Source: Burkholderiales bacterium
GTDB taxonomy: Bacteria > Pseudomonadota > Gammaproteobacteria > Burkholderiales > Burkholderiaceae_C
Length of the DNA stretch: 64,000 nt
Direction of reading: 5' to 3'
NCBI GenBank assembly: GCA_003963005.1
Contig: RXJW01000036.1
Location: forward strand, 1-64,000
The position numbers and the translations under genes are program-made. Each line of letters starts with the position of its first letter. The first letter of the stretch is position 1. Positions 18,000 to 26,472 of the stretch are shown piece after piece. The notes beneath the pieces were generated by a model. It saw only the letters and a program-made list of their open reading frames with translations. It did not search any database and was not told the DNA's origin.

Positions 18000-18710
18000 T
18001 CAGAACCCGAGCTTGAGCGTCAGCCGCACGGTGCGCGGCTCGGCAGGGTGGACATGGCGGTCTGCCACGGGCGCGGCTTCCCCCGGGAGCTGGGACTCGT
18101 AGAAGTACTCGATGTCGTTCACCCGGCGGTTGCCGAGGTTGAAGACGTCCAGCGTCACTTCGCTGCCCCGCCACAGGCTGCGGCTGACGCGCAGATTCGT
18201 CGTCAGCGAGCTGCGGGAACGCACGCTGTTGTCCTCGATCAGCGCGCCCGAGCCCAGGTAGCGCCATTGCAGGCTGGCCGACCAGGGGCCCAGGTCCCGC
18301 GCGGTGACGGCGAGGGACGCCACCTTGTCGACCGCATTCGGAATGCGGTTGCCGGCCGGATCCTGGTCGGCGAAGCGGGCATGGGTCCAGGCCAGGAAGG
18401 CCGTCGCGCCGCCGGTGCCGGCGTCATCGCCGTCGGCCACCGCGACGGCGTCATGCGTGTCGGCACCGTGCGTGTGGACGAACTTGCCGTGGGCATGCGC
18501 TTGCCCGTCGGCACGGGGCTTGAGCTGCGCGAGACCGAGGGACTTCAAGGGCTGCGGCTGTGCGGCATGCAGGCGGTCCAGCAGCAGGCGCAGCGCCGAG
18601 GGCGAGGCTTCGTGCCCGGGCTGGCTGGCATGCACATGCCGCTGCCCCTGCAGGCCGACCACCCACTGCAGCACGCCCTGCAAGGGCAGCACGACGAGCA
18701 GCACCGTCAC
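18000..18710 (-). pseudogene. Chimeric remnant: His-rich secreted leader fused to the C-terminus of a TonB-dependent receptor
   Basis: The frame encodes 236 residues. The first 110 look like a small secreted His-rich protein (hydrophobic VLLVVLPLQGVLQW, then HAHGKFVHTHGADTHD). From about residue 110 the sequence is the end of a TonB-dependent outer-membrane receptor: NRIPNAVDKVASLAVTA, WRYLGSGALIEDNSVRSRS, LDVFNLGNRRVND, and a terminal aromatic residue as LTLKLGF. Receptors are normally 650 residues or more, so the plug and most of the barrel are missing. An in-frame internal deletion between two neighbouring genes would explain this. The start is a GTG with no clear ribosome site. It is probably non-functional. 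Confidence 0.7.
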
Positions 18711-18861
18711 GAGGGCGGTGCTGCAGGGGCGAGGTCGGCAGAGTCACGGGCAGCAATCTAGGGGGACCGGGTGGGACAGGGACCGGGCCACTGGATGGTG
18801 GACGACGCCGATGGCCCCCGTGTGACAGCTACGCACCTGCCGGCGGCCTGGATGCAGCCCC

Positions 18862-19332
18862 TCAGCGCGTCCAGCCCTGGTAGGGGTGCACCGCGAGGTT
18901 GGCGTTGACGTAGCGACCGTCGCCGGTCACTTCCGCCCCTAGCCATGCCGGCCGCGTGAACGCCTGCGACTCGGACACCAGCTCGATCTCCGCGACAACG
19001 AGGCCGGCGTTGGCGCCCAGGAACTCGTCGACCTCCCAGGTCATGCCGTCGACCAGGCACAGGTGCCGCACCTTCTCGACCACCGGCCCGTCGCTGAGCG
19101 CCAGCAACTGCCGCGCGTCCTCCACCGGCACGGGGTACTCGAACTCGGCGCGCGCCGCCCCGGTGGTCGGGCCCTTGATCGTGAGGAAGGCCCGTGGCCC
19201 GGCGATGCGCACGCGCACGGTGCGGGCCGGGTCGCGGCTCAGGTAGCCCTGGCTGAAAGGCGTGGCCTGGCTGGCCTGTTCTCGCCAGGCCTCGCTCACG
19301 ACGAGAAACTTGCGCTCGATCTCAATGCCCAT
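18862..19332 (-). CDS. CYTH domain protein (inorganic triphosphatase-like)
   Basis: This 156-residue protein opens with the CYTH signature ExExK as GIEIERKFLV (residues 2-11) and continues with the alternating acidic and basic strands of the triphosphate tunnel fold: RVRIAGPRAFLTIKGPT, RAEFEYPVP, WEVDEFLG and LVVAEIELVSE. The family hydrolyses tripolyphosphate or other triphosphates with a divalent metal; single-domain proteins like this one are often inorganic triphosphatases. Its start overlaps the helicase stop by 11 bases, so the two are coupled. Confidence 0.9.
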   Translation of the reverse strand: MGIEIERKFLVVSEAWREQASQATPFSQGYLSRDPARTVRVRIAGPRAFLTIKGPTTGAARAEFEYPVPVEDARQLLALSDGPVVEKVRHLCLVDGMTWEVDEFLGANAGLVVAEIELVSESQAFTRPAWLGAEVTGDGRYVNANLAVHPYQGWTR

Positions 19333-20566
19333 GGGACGCCGCCTTGGCTGCGGCTTCACGCAGCTTGTCCTTCTTGCTCTTGCGGGTGGTGCTCTTGATG
19401 CCCCCCGTGGCCTGGGCCTCGCTGGCGACGGCCGTCGGCTCGAAGCCGGCCAGGCGCTCGCGCGGCACCCGCTCACCCTGACGTTTCTCGATCAGGCGGA
19501 AGTGGCTCTCCGCGTTCTCGGCGCTGTCCGCACAGATGAAGCTGACGGCGACACCCTCGGCGCCCGCCCGGCCCGTGCGGCCGATGCGGTGGGTGTAGTC
19601 CGCCGCGGAGCGCGGCAACTCGTAGTTGATGACGGCATCCAGCGCCTCGACGTGCAGGCCGCGGGCCGCCACGTCGGTGGCCACGAGCACCTGCACACTG
19701 CCGGCCTTCAGCGCCGCCAGCACGTCGCGGCGCGCGCCCTGGCTCAGCTCGCCGTGCAGCACGCCGGCCTTGAAGCCGTGGGCGAAGAGCTTGTCCGACA
19801 CCAGCTCGGCCGTGTAGCGGCTGGCCACGAACACCAGCACGCGCTGCCACGGCTCGTCGCGCAGCAGCTGGCGCAGCGCGGGCAGGCGTTGTGCGCGGTC
19901 CAGCTGCAGGGCGCGCTGGGTGATCCGCGGCGGCGCTTCCTCGACGCTGATGCGCACCGGCTCGTGCAGCAGCCCTTGCGCCAGCGCCTGCACGGCCGGC
20001 GGGCAGGTGGCCGAAAACAGCAGCGACTGCCGCCGCGCCGGGAGCTGGCCCAGCACGCGCTGCAGTTCGTCGGCAAAGCCCGCGGCGAGCAGGCGGTCGG
20101 CTTCGTCCAGCACCAGGCACTCGACACCGGCCAGCGTGAGGCCGTTGTGATCCAGCAGGTCCAGCAGGCGTCCGGGCGTGGCCACGATGACGTCACAGCC
20201 GCCGCGCAGCGCCATCAGCTGCGGGTTGATCGACACGCCGCCAAACGCCAGCGCCACCTTCGGCCGATGCAGCAGCCGACCGGCCAGTTCCCGCAGCAGC
20301 TCAGCGGTCTGGGCCGCGAGCTCGCGCGTGGGCGCCAGCACCAGCGCGCGCGGCCCCGGGCGTGGCGGTGAAGCGACCAGGCGCTGCAATAGCGGCAGCG
20401 CGAATGCGGCGGTCTTGCCGGATCCGGTCTGGGCCAGGCCAAGGACGTCGGCGCCCGCCAGGATGGGGGGCAGGGCCGCCGCCTGGATGGCGGTGGGCGC
20501 GTGGTAGCCCAGTTCGCGCACGGCGCGCAGCAGGGCGGGCGACAGGCCCAGGGAAGCGAAGGACAT
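19322..20566 (-). CDS. DEAD-box ATP-dependent RNA helicase (RhlE type)
   Basis: This 414-residue protein has all helicase motifs in order: Q motif with PTAIQAAALP (about 25-34), AQTGSGKT (about 45-52), PTRELAAQ, GG, TPGRLLD, DEAD (about 155-158), SAT, then RecA-2 motifs VFVASR, ATDVAARGLHV and HRIGRTGRAG. A basic Lys-rich tail (about 380-414) may bind RNA. Such enzymes remodel ribosomal precursors or mRNA. It follows ogt by six bases and overlaps the CYTH gene, in a four-gene operon dusA-ogt-helicase-CYTH. Confidence 0.93.
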   Translation of the reverse strand: MSFASLGLSPALLRAVRELGYHAPTAIQAAALPPILAGADVLGLAQTGSGKTAAFALPLLQRLVASPPRPGPRALVLAPTRELAAQTAELLRELAGRLLHRPKVALAFGGVSINPQLMALRGGCDVIVATPGRLLDLLDHNGLTLAGVECLVLDEADRLLAAGFADELQRVLGQLPARRQSLLFSATCPPAVQALAQGLLHEPVRISVEEAPPRITQRALQLDRAQRLPALRQLLRDEPWQRVLVFVASRYTAELVSDKLFAHGFKAGVLHGELSQGARRDVLAALKAGSVQVLVATDVAARGLHVEALDAVINYELPRSAADYTHRIGRTGRAGAEGVAVSFICADSAENAESHFRLIEKRQGERVPRERLAGFEPTAVASEAQATGGIKSTTRKSKKDKLREAAAKAASHGH

Positions 20567-20572
20567 GCGCGA

Positions 20573-21166
20573 TTAGAACAAGGCTTGCTGGTCGCCGGCG
20601 AGTTGCCCGGCAGCACGTGCCTCGATCAGCAGCAGCCGGCGTTTGGTCTCGACACCCCCGGGCGCGGAGAAGCCCGTCGGCTCACCGCCGGCCCCCATCA
20701 CCCGGTGACAGGGCACGATCGGCGCGAACGGGTTCTCCCCCTCCGCACGGCCGACGGCACGGGCGGCGCCGGGCTGGCCCAGGGCGGCGGCGATCTCCCC
20801 ATAGGTGCGGGTCTGGCCCGGCGGGATGGCGCGCGTCAGTGCATGCACCTGACGCCGGAACGCCGGGATGCCGCGTTCGTCGAGCGGCACGTCACGCAGG
20901 TCGCGCATCTCGCCGGCCAGCAGCGCGCGGATGCCCTCCGTGGCGTGGCGCGCGAACGGGGGCAGCGCGTCGGTCAGGACGGCCCCCGGATGGCGACGCT
21001 GCAAACGGGCGGGGCTGGCATCCGGCAGCAAGGATCCGACGATGCCGACGCGGCTCCACACCACGCCACACCGCCCCAACGCGGTGTCGAAGCTGTGGCA
21101 CCACAGGGGTTCGTCCGGCGGCAGCGCTGCCGCATCCCTGTCCACGGGGATGCCACCCGGCGTCAT
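20573..21166 (-). CDS. ogt: Methylated-DNA--protein-cysteine methyltransferase
   Basis: This 197-residue protein has the acceptor motif PCHRV with its reactive cysteine (about residue 157), preceded by ARAVGRAEGENPFAPIV, and the DNA-binding ALTRAIPPGQTRTYGEIAAALG helix-turn-helix. It repairs O6-alkylguanine by irreversible transfer to the cysteine. It lacks the N-terminal zinc domain of Ada and so is of the Ogt type. Its ATG overlaps the dusA stop by four bases. The second half fits the family better than the first 40 residues, which vary. Confidence 0.92.
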   Translation of the reverse strand: MTPGGIPVDRDAAALPPDEPLWCHSFDTALGRCGVVWSRVGIVGSLLPDASPARLQRRHPGAVLTDALPPFARHATEGIRALLAGEMRDLRDVPLDERGIPAFRRQVHALTRAIPPGQTRTYGEIAAALGQPGAARAVGRAEGENPFAPIVPCHRVMGAGGEPTGFSAPGGVETKRRLLLIEARAAGQLAGDQQALF

Positions 21167-22188
21167 GCCGCGGCCAGCAGGCCTGACAGGCGCGCAGCCG
21201 TGGCCTGCGCGGCCACGTCGCGCGGCGGCAGGGTCTTCAAGCGGTGATCGCTCCACACCTGGCGCCAGCGCCGCGCGCCGGGCGTGCCATTCCACAGCCC
21301 GAGCGCATGGCGCATCGCATGCGGCCAGGAGCGGCCGGTGGCGTGCAGGCGGTCCAGGTAGTCGAGCCAGGCGGCCTCCACCTGCTCGCGCGAGGCCGCC
21401 GGGTCGGGCTGACCGAAGAAGCGCGAGTCCCACTCGGCCATGCTCCAGGGCTCGTGGTAGGCCTCGCGGCCGATCATCACGCCGTCGACCTGGGTCAGCT
21501 GCGCCGCGATCTCGTCAGGCGTCTTCAAGCCGCCATTGACCGCGATCGTGAGCTGCGGGAACTCGCGCTTGAGCTGGGCGACGACACCGTAGCGCAGCGG
21601 CGGGATCTCGCGGTTCTCCTTGGGCGACAGGCCCTGCAGCCAGGCATTGCGGGCGTGGACGATGAACACCTCGCAACCCGCCGCCGCCACCGTGCCGACG
21701 AAGTCGCGCACGAATTCGTAGCTCTCGATCTTGTCGATGCCGATGCGGTGCTTGACGGTCACCGGCAGCGCGGTCGCATCCCGCATCGCCTTGACGCCAT
21801 CGGCCACCAGCTGCGGCTCGGCCATCAGGCAGGCGCCGAACGCCCCTTTTTGCACCCGCTCGCTCGGGCAGCCGCAGTTCAGGTTGACCTCGTCGTAGCC
21901 CCAGCGCTCGGCCAGCCGGGCGCACGCCGCCAGGTCGGCCGGCTCGCTGCCGCCGAGCTGCAACGCCACAGGATGCTCTTCCGGGTTGAAGTCGAGGTGC
22001 CGCGGCTGGTCGCCGTGCAGCAGGGCACCGGTCGTGACCATCTCGGTGTAGAGCAGCGCATGCCGCGTGATCAGGCGATGGAAGTATCGGCAGTGCCGGT
22101 CCGTCCAGTCCATCATGGGCGCGATACTTAAACGCCAAGGTGAACAATTAGACGTAACCTGTTGATTTTTATCGTTTTCCATCTTCAC
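21163..22188 (-). CDS. dusA: tRNA-dihydrouridine(20/20a) synthase DusA
   Basis: This 341-residue flavoprotein carries APMMDWTDRHCRYFHR at the N-terminus, the catalytic cysteine in NLNCGCPS (about residue 109), KHRIGID and the FMN-phosphate NGGLKT/GVMIGREAY region. It reduces uridines 20 and 20a of the tRNA D-loop. The start is GTG 22188 or ATG 22182. The first 23 codons are about 39 percent GC and use AAA, AAT, TCT and TTA codons, quite unlike the rest of the gene; I take them to come from the adjacent integrated island. dusA is a known insertion target for islands and prophages. Confidence 0.94.
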   Translation of the reverse strand: MKMENDKNQQVTSNCSPWRLSIAPMMDWTDRHCRYFHRLITRHALLYTEMVTTGALLHGDQPRHLDFNPEEHPVALQLGGSEPADLAACARLAERWGYDEVNLNCGCPSERVQKGAFGACLMAEPQLVADGVKAMRDATALPVTVKHRIGIDKIESYEFVRDFVGTVAAAGCEVFIVHARNAWLQGLSPKENREIPPLRYGVVAQLKREFPQLTIAVNGGLKTPDEIAAQLTQVDGVMIGREAYHEPWSMAEWDSRFFGQPDPAASREQVEAAWLDYLDRLHATGRSWPHAMRHALGLWNGTPGARRWRQVWSDHRLKTLPPRDVAAQATAARLSGLLAAA

Positions 22189-22200
22189 GCCACTTCGCTA
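22100..22200. other. Putative island attachment junction in the 5' end of dusA
   Basis: The composition switches within this segment. Bases below about 22119 are GC-rich dusA code; bases 22120-22200 are AT-rich and contain the dusA start and any promoter. The divergent recombinase starts 117 bases further on. This is the layout described for dusA-targeting integrases, where the crossover lies near the APMMDWTD codons and the island restores the reading frame. I did not find a second copy of the crossover region in the window, so the exact core cannot be set. Confidence 0.6.
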
Positions 22201-22257
22201 CTGTCGATCATTTGTGCGGGATTTTGAGTATCCAAGCGGGCTCTGCGTGACTAGCCT

Positions 22258-22305
22258 GTGCAACTGAACGGCCCAGTTGCACCGTCCAAATTCACCCAGT
22301 TGCAC
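22258..22305. repeat. Three copies of a 9-bp motif upstream of the recombinase gene
   Basis: CAGTTGCAC occurs at 22274-22282 and 22297-22305, and its exact inverse GTGCAACTG at 22258-22266. The first two form a perfect inverted repeat with a 7-bp spacer, and the direct copies are 23 bp apart and extend to 13 identical bases (CCCAGTTGCACCG). They end 12 bases before the recombinase ATG. The two likely roles are arm-type recombinase sites or an operator that controls the recombinase gene. Confidence 0.75.
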
Positions 22306-22316
22306 CGAGGATCGAC

Positions 22317-23438
22317 ATGGCTTCCATCACCCCGCGCGGCGACAAGTTCCTCGCCCAAGTCCGCATCAAGCAAGGCGGCGTCCTGATTTTCTCAGAGTCG
22401 AAGCTCTTCGACACCCGGCCACAGGCATGTTCGTGGGCCGAACGTTTGGAGGCCAAAGTCAAGGCCGAGGGCCCCGCCAAGCACGCCACGTCCAAAACGA
22501 CGGTGGGGCAACTCGTTCGCCTGCACCTGAAGGCGCAGCTCAAGGTGCGGCCGCTGCTCGGCCGCTCGACGATTCACAACCACGAGAAGATCGCGGCTGA
22601 GTTTGACCACATCCTGGTGCGGGATCTGCGCCCCAAGCACCTGATCGACTACGCCGTACGCCGGAAAAGCCAGGACGGCGTAGCACCGGCCACCATCAAG
22701 AGCGACCTCTCGCCCGTATCCGCGGCGTTCGGGATCGCGCGGATCGCTTACGAAATCGACGCGGACCCGGAGATCATTCAGACCGCGATGCGCTACCTGG
22801 ACGAGCAAGGCTTGGTGTCCAAGTCCAAGGAGGTCATTCGCTGGGTCGACCAGGACGAGGAAGACGCTCTGCTCGGGGAGTTCGCCCGCCGCAACCAGCA
22901 TCACTCGACCGAGATCGACATGACGTTGATCTACAAGTTTGCCCTCGCCTTTCCCCGCCGGCTGGGTGAGCTCGGCCGCCTGGAATGGAAGGACATCGAC
23001 CCCAAGCGCCGGGCCATCATCATCCGCAAGGTCAAGCATCCGAAGAAGAAGGAATACAACGACCAGGTCGTTCCGCTGCTGACGCCGGCCTGGGAACTGC
23101 TCAAGATCATTCCGAAGCTCGACGCCCGCATCTTTCCCTACAACATGGAGTCGGTTTCCGCAGCCTTCGAGCGCGTCCGGGACCGCATCGCCGAGACCGG
23201 CCTGCCTCGCATCAAGGACCTCCGGTTTCATGACCTCCGCCACACCGGCATCAGCATGCTGTTCTGGCACGGCTTCCAGATCGCGGAGGTGGCCATCGTG
23301 TCAGGGCACACCAACTGGAACACGCTAAGGCGCTACACGCACATCAGGCCCGAAGACCTGCACCGGCGATTCGAGCAACTGAAGAAGACCGTTCAACCCA
23401 CGGCGAAGGCCAACGTAGATGTTGCGGCCGCCGGTTAG
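22317..23438 (+). CDS. Tyrosine recombinase (dusA-associated island integrase)
   Basis: This 373-residue protein has an N-terminal arm-binding-like region (MASITPRGDKFLAQVRIKQ), a core-binding region and a C-terminal catalytic domain. Catalytic residues are seen as R in FPRRLGELGRLEW (about 207), a Lys in the following beta-hairpin (KHPKKKEY), HDLRHTG with His and Arg (about 308-311), H in SGHTNW (about 332) and the nucleophile Tyr in LRRYTH (about 341). It is intact and would integrate and excise the island at dusA, from which it diverges. GAGG lies six bases before the ATG. Confidence 0.93.
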   Translation: MASITPRGDKFLAQVRIKQGGVLIFSESKLFDTRPQACSWAERLEAKVKAEGPAKHATSKTTVGQLVRLHLKAQLKVRPLLGRSTIHNHEKIAAEFDHILVRDLRPKHLIDYAVRRKSQDGVAPATIKSDLSPVSAAFGIARIAYEIDADPEIIQTAMRYLDEQGLVSKSKEVIRWVDQDEEDALLGEFARRNQHHSTEIDMTLIYKFALAFPRRLGELGRLEWKDIDPKRRAIIIRKVKHPKKKEYNDQVVPLLTPAWELLKIIPKLDARIFPYNMESVSAAFERVRDRIAETGLPRIKDLRFHDLRHTGISMLFWHGFQIAEVAIVSGHTNWNTLRRYTHIRPEDLHRRFEQLKKTVQPTAKANVDVAAAG

Positions 23439-23670
23439 CCTCCCTCGCGCGACCGTTGTACCGCGTCTCGTGCGCTGTATCACAGAAGCGCGCAAGGAAC
23501 CAAGCGCGAATGGCCACACGCTGTTGCTCAGACTCCGGCCGGCTTCAGCCACCGATCGTCCGGATCGAAAGGGCCGCCTGTACTTCACTTGGCCTGCGGC
23601 GGTAGGTTGTAAACATCGTCATCGTCATCCATGCGGTCGTTCCGACCCATGCTGAACCTGTGCGCTCATA

Positions 23671-24114
23671 TCAGTGGGTGCCGTGGATGTGTCGTCGCCG
23701 ACCGTTGGCTGCTGGCGTGGCGGCGGCACGATCCAGTTCACCAAGGATGCCGCACTCCGCCACTGCGTGTGGCGACGCGCAGCGAGCGCGCAGCGCCTTG
23801 AGTTCCTTCTCCAGTGCTCGCAGCTCGCGGATGCGCTGCGCCACATGCCCGATGTGCGCGTCCAGCAGCGAGTTGACCCCGCCGCAGTCGCTGGCAGGGT
23901 CCTCCCTCAACTCGATCAGTGCCCGCACTTCGTCGAGGGCCATGTCCAGATTGCGGCATTGCCTGATGAAGGCCAGCCGCTCGGCATGGATCGGCAAGTA
24001 CATGCGGTAGTTGTTATCGGCGCGCGCAGGAGGCGGTAGGAGGCCTTCACGCTCGTAGAAGCGGATGGTCTCGATGGGCGTGCCCGTAGCTTCGGCCAAG
24101 GCTCCAATCTTCAT
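23671..24114 (-). CDS. pbrR: MerR-family Pb(II)/Cd(II)-responsive regulator
   Basis: This 147-residue regulator has the MerR helix-turn-helix (MKIGALAEATGTPIETIRFYEREGLL), the dimerisation helix and the three metal-ligand cysteines of the PbrR/CadR group at residues 77, 112 and 121 (SDCGG, RCAS, ECGI). A short His-containing tail (RRHIHGTH) recalls CadR. The neighbours pbrA, pbrB and pbrT favour the name pbrR. It diverges from pbrA and should twist the 19-bp-spaced pbrA promoter when metal binds. I chose ATG 24114; GTG 24123 is the alternative. Confidence 0.9.
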   Translation of the reverse strand: MKIGALAEATGTPIETIRFYEREGLLPPPARADNNYRMYLPIHAERLAFIRQCRNLDMALDEVRALIELREDPASDCGGVNSLLDAHIGHVAQRIRELRALEKELKALRARCASPHAVAECGILGELDRAAATPAANGRRRHIHGTH

Positions 24115-24151
24115 CGTCGGCACCTTTGCCTTTCTGAAAGTCTCGTGGAGC

Positions 24152-24182
24152 TTGACTCTACACCCACTACAGGGTTTCCAAT
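24152..24182 (+). promoter_or_regulatory. MerR-type promoter/operator of pbrA
   Basis: TTGACT (24152-24157) and TCCAAT (24177-24182) are separated by 19 bases, the long spacer typical of MerR-family promoters. An imperfect dyad, ACTCTACAC-CCA-CTACAGGGT, fills the spacer (24155-24175). It lies between the divergent pbrR and pbrA genes, seven bases before the pbrA ATG, so the transcript would have almost no leader or be leaderless. Confidence 0.75.
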
Positions 24183-24188
24183 CCGTGG

Positions 24189-26432
24189 ATGGATATCAAG
24201 ATCAAGCCCGTCGAAGGCGCCGCTGCTTGCGACGGCGCCGCCTGCTGCGACCACGCCCAGAGCGCTGCCGCCGGCCCTCCCACGGGTGGTGTCGTCTTTC
24301 GGATCGCGACGATGGATTGCGCCTCGGAAGAGGGCGAAATCCGACGTGCACTGGAGCCGCTGCCCGGCATCCGCAGCTTGAGCTTCCAGCTCGGCGCTCG
24401 CACGCTGGCAATCGATGCTGATGCTCAGCAGCTGTTGCAGGCCTTGGAAGCGATCCGCAAGGTAGGCTTCGACCCACAGCCGCTGCCGACTGCGCGGGAA
24501 CCCAAGGGACGCGGCGGCGAGGCGCACGGGCACGACCATGCTCACGATGATCACGACCACGACGGTGGACATGAGCATGGTGCGGAGTCGGGCATCAAGC
24601 GACTCGGAGCGGCCCTCGTGCTGGCCGTCGCGGCCGAAGCGTTGTCGTACTTCGCGCCAGCGTTGCTGACCTGGCAACTCGCCGGCATGGCGGTGGCCGG
24701 TGTCGCCATCTGGCTGGCCGGATTGGACACCTACAAAAAGGGACTGAACGCGCTGCGCCGCGGGAGCCTCAACATCAACGCGCTGATGAGCGTCGCCGTC
24801 ACGGGCGCGTTCGTGCTCGGCCAGTGGCCCGAAGCGGCGATGGTGATGGCGCTCTACGCGATTGCCGAACTCATCGAGGCGCGCTCTGTCGATCGGGCGC
24901 GCAATGCGATCAAGGGTTTGATGGCACTGGCGCCAGAGGCAGCCGAAGCGCGTCAGGCAGACGGAACCTGGGTCAGCGTGCCCACGAGCGGCATCGCCGT
25001 CGGCAGCGTCGTTCGCTTCAAGCCCGGCGAGCGAGTGCCGCTCGATGGCGTCGTGACCGCAGGCAACAGCGCCGTCGACCAAGCCCCGGTGACCGGCGAG
25101 AGCATTCCTGTCGACAAGACCGTGAGCGACCCGGTGTTCGCTGGCACGATCAACCAAACCGGTGCCCTCGAAATCCGCGTCACGGCCGCCGCGAACGACT
25201 CGACACTGGCCCGCATCATTCACGCGGTCGAGCAGGCGCAAGGCTCGCGCGCGCCGACGCAGCGATTCGTGGACCGCTTCGCGGCCATCTACACGCCGGC
25301 TGTTTTCGTCATCGCGGTGGCGGTGGCGCTGCTGCTGCCTCTGTTGGGTGGCGTGCCGTGGGTGCAGGCGGCCTACAAGGCACTGGTGCTGCTGGTGATC
25401 GCCTGCCCGTGCGCGCTGGTCATCTCGACCCCGGTCACCATCGTCAGCGGCCTGGCGGCTGCTGCTCGCAAGGGCATCCTGATCAAGGGCGGCACGTACC
25501 TGGAGCAGGCCCGGCTCATCAAGGCCGTCGCGCTCGATAAGACCGGCACCATCACTGAAGGCAAACCCCGCCTCGTGCACTGGGAGGCGCTGTCCAACTC
25601 CGACCCGGTGGCCATCGGCGCGAGCCTCGCGGCCCGATCCGACCACCCGGTCTCCAAAGCCATCGCCGAGGGGCTGCCGGGCCAGCGCCTGGAAGTGGCC
25701 GACTTCGAAGCCCTGGTCGGGCGCGGAGTCCAGGGCCGCGTGGACGGCACGCCCTACACCTTGGGCAATCACCGCCTGATTCACGATCGTGGGCTGTGCA
25801 GCACCGAACTGGAGACCAAACTCGCCGAGCACGAAACGGCGGGACGGACGGTGACGCTGCTTGCTTCAGCCGATCGTGCCCTCGCGCTGTTCGCCGTCGC
25901 CGACACGCAGAAGGTCTCATCGACTCAGGCCGTCGCCGAACTGAAGGACATGGGCGTGACGCCGGTGATGCTGACCGGCGACAACGCCAGCACCGCACGT
26001 GCCATCGCCACGCAAGCGGGTATCGAGGACGCGCGAGGTGACCTGTTGCCGCAGGACAAGCAGGCGGCGATTCAGGACTCACAGCGCACGCTGGGCGTGA
26101 CGGCCATGGTGGGTGACGGCATCAACGACGCACCGTCGCTGGCGCAAGCCGACATCGGCTTCGCAATGGGCGGAGCCGGCACCGACGTGGCGATGGAAGC
26201 GGCCGACGTGGTCATCATGACCGACGACCTGCGCCGTGTGGCCACGACGATCCGCCTGTCGCGCGAGACGCACGTGGTGCTGTGGCAGAACATCGCCCTC
26301 GCGCTGGGCATCAAGGCCGTGTTCCTGGTGCTGGCGGTGTTTGGCAGCGCGACCATGTGGATGGCGGTGTTTGCCGACATGGGCGCCAGCCTGCTGGTGG
26401 TGGCCAACGGCCTGCGGCTGCTGCGCCGATGA
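24189..26432 (+). CDS. pbrA: Pb/Cd/Zn-exporting P1B-type ATPase
   Basis: This 747-residue inner-membrane pump exports Pb(II), Cd(II) and Zn(II) to the periplasm. In order: a Cys-rich start (ACDGAACCDH), one heavy-metal domain with MDCASEE (about 43-49), a His/Asp-rich linker (HGHDHAHDDHDHDGGHEH), about eight membrane helices, the ion-binding CPCALVISTP (about 406-408), the phosphorylation site DKTGT (about 450) and GDGINDAP (about 640). The last helix has the K-(x)-D pattern region KAVFLVLAVFG...ADMGASLLVVANGLRL typical of the Zn/Cd/Pb branch. It is transcribed from the PbrR-type promoter and is followed by pbrB. Confidence 0.93.
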   Translation: MDIKIKPVEGAAACDGAACCDHAQSAAAGPPTGGVVFRIATMDCASEEGEIRRALEPLPGIRSLSFQLGARTLAIDADAQQLLQALEAIRKVGFDPQPLPTAREPKGRGGEAHGHDHAHDDHDHDGGHEHGAESGIKRLGAALVLAVAAEALSYFAPALLTWQLAGMAVAGVAIWLAGLDTYKKGLNALRRGSLNINALMSVAVTGAFVLGQWPEAAMVMALYAIAELIEARSVDRARNAIKGLMALAPEAAEARQADGTWVSVPTSGIAVGSVVRFKPGERVPLDGVVTAGNSAVDQAPVTGESIPVDKTVSDPVFAGTINQTGALEIRVTAAANDSTLARIIHAVEQAQGSRAPTQRFVDRFAAIYTPAVFVIAVAVALLLPLLGGVPWVQAAYKALVLLVIACPCALVISTPVTIVSGLAAAARKGILIKGGTYLEQARLIKAVALDKTGTITEGKPRLVHWEALSNSDPVAIGASLAARSDHPVSKAIAEGLPGQRLEVADFEALVGRGVQGRVDGTPYTLGNHRLIHDRGLCSTELETKLAEHETAGRTVTLLASADRALALFAVADTQKVSSTQAVAELKDMGVTPVMLTGDNASTARAIATQAGIEDARGDLLPQDKQAAIQDSQRTLGVTAMVGDGINDAPSLAQADIGFAMGGAGTDVAMEAADVVIMTDDLRRVATTIRLSRETHVVLWQNIALALGIKAVFLVLAVFGSATMWMAVFADMGASLLVVANGLRLLRR

Positions 26433-26472
26433 GAGTGCCGGCCGATTGCCGTGGCGCCGAGGCCGGCGGCGC

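Noticed and set aside
18711-18861. A cobalamin riboswitch before the TonB-receptor remnant
   Set aside because: I looked for the B12 box and the conserved GGTGCAA-type segments and did not find them.
23439-23670. A hidden excisionase or small gene between the recombinase and pbrR
   Set aside because: The open frames here have no ribosome site and no helix-turn-helix; nothing can be supported in these 232 bases.
23671-24114. Naming the regulator cadR or zntR
   Set aside because: The Cys pattern fits the whole PbrR/CadR group; the neighbours pbrA, pbrB and pbrT tip the choice to pbrR, but Cd or Zn response is not excluded.
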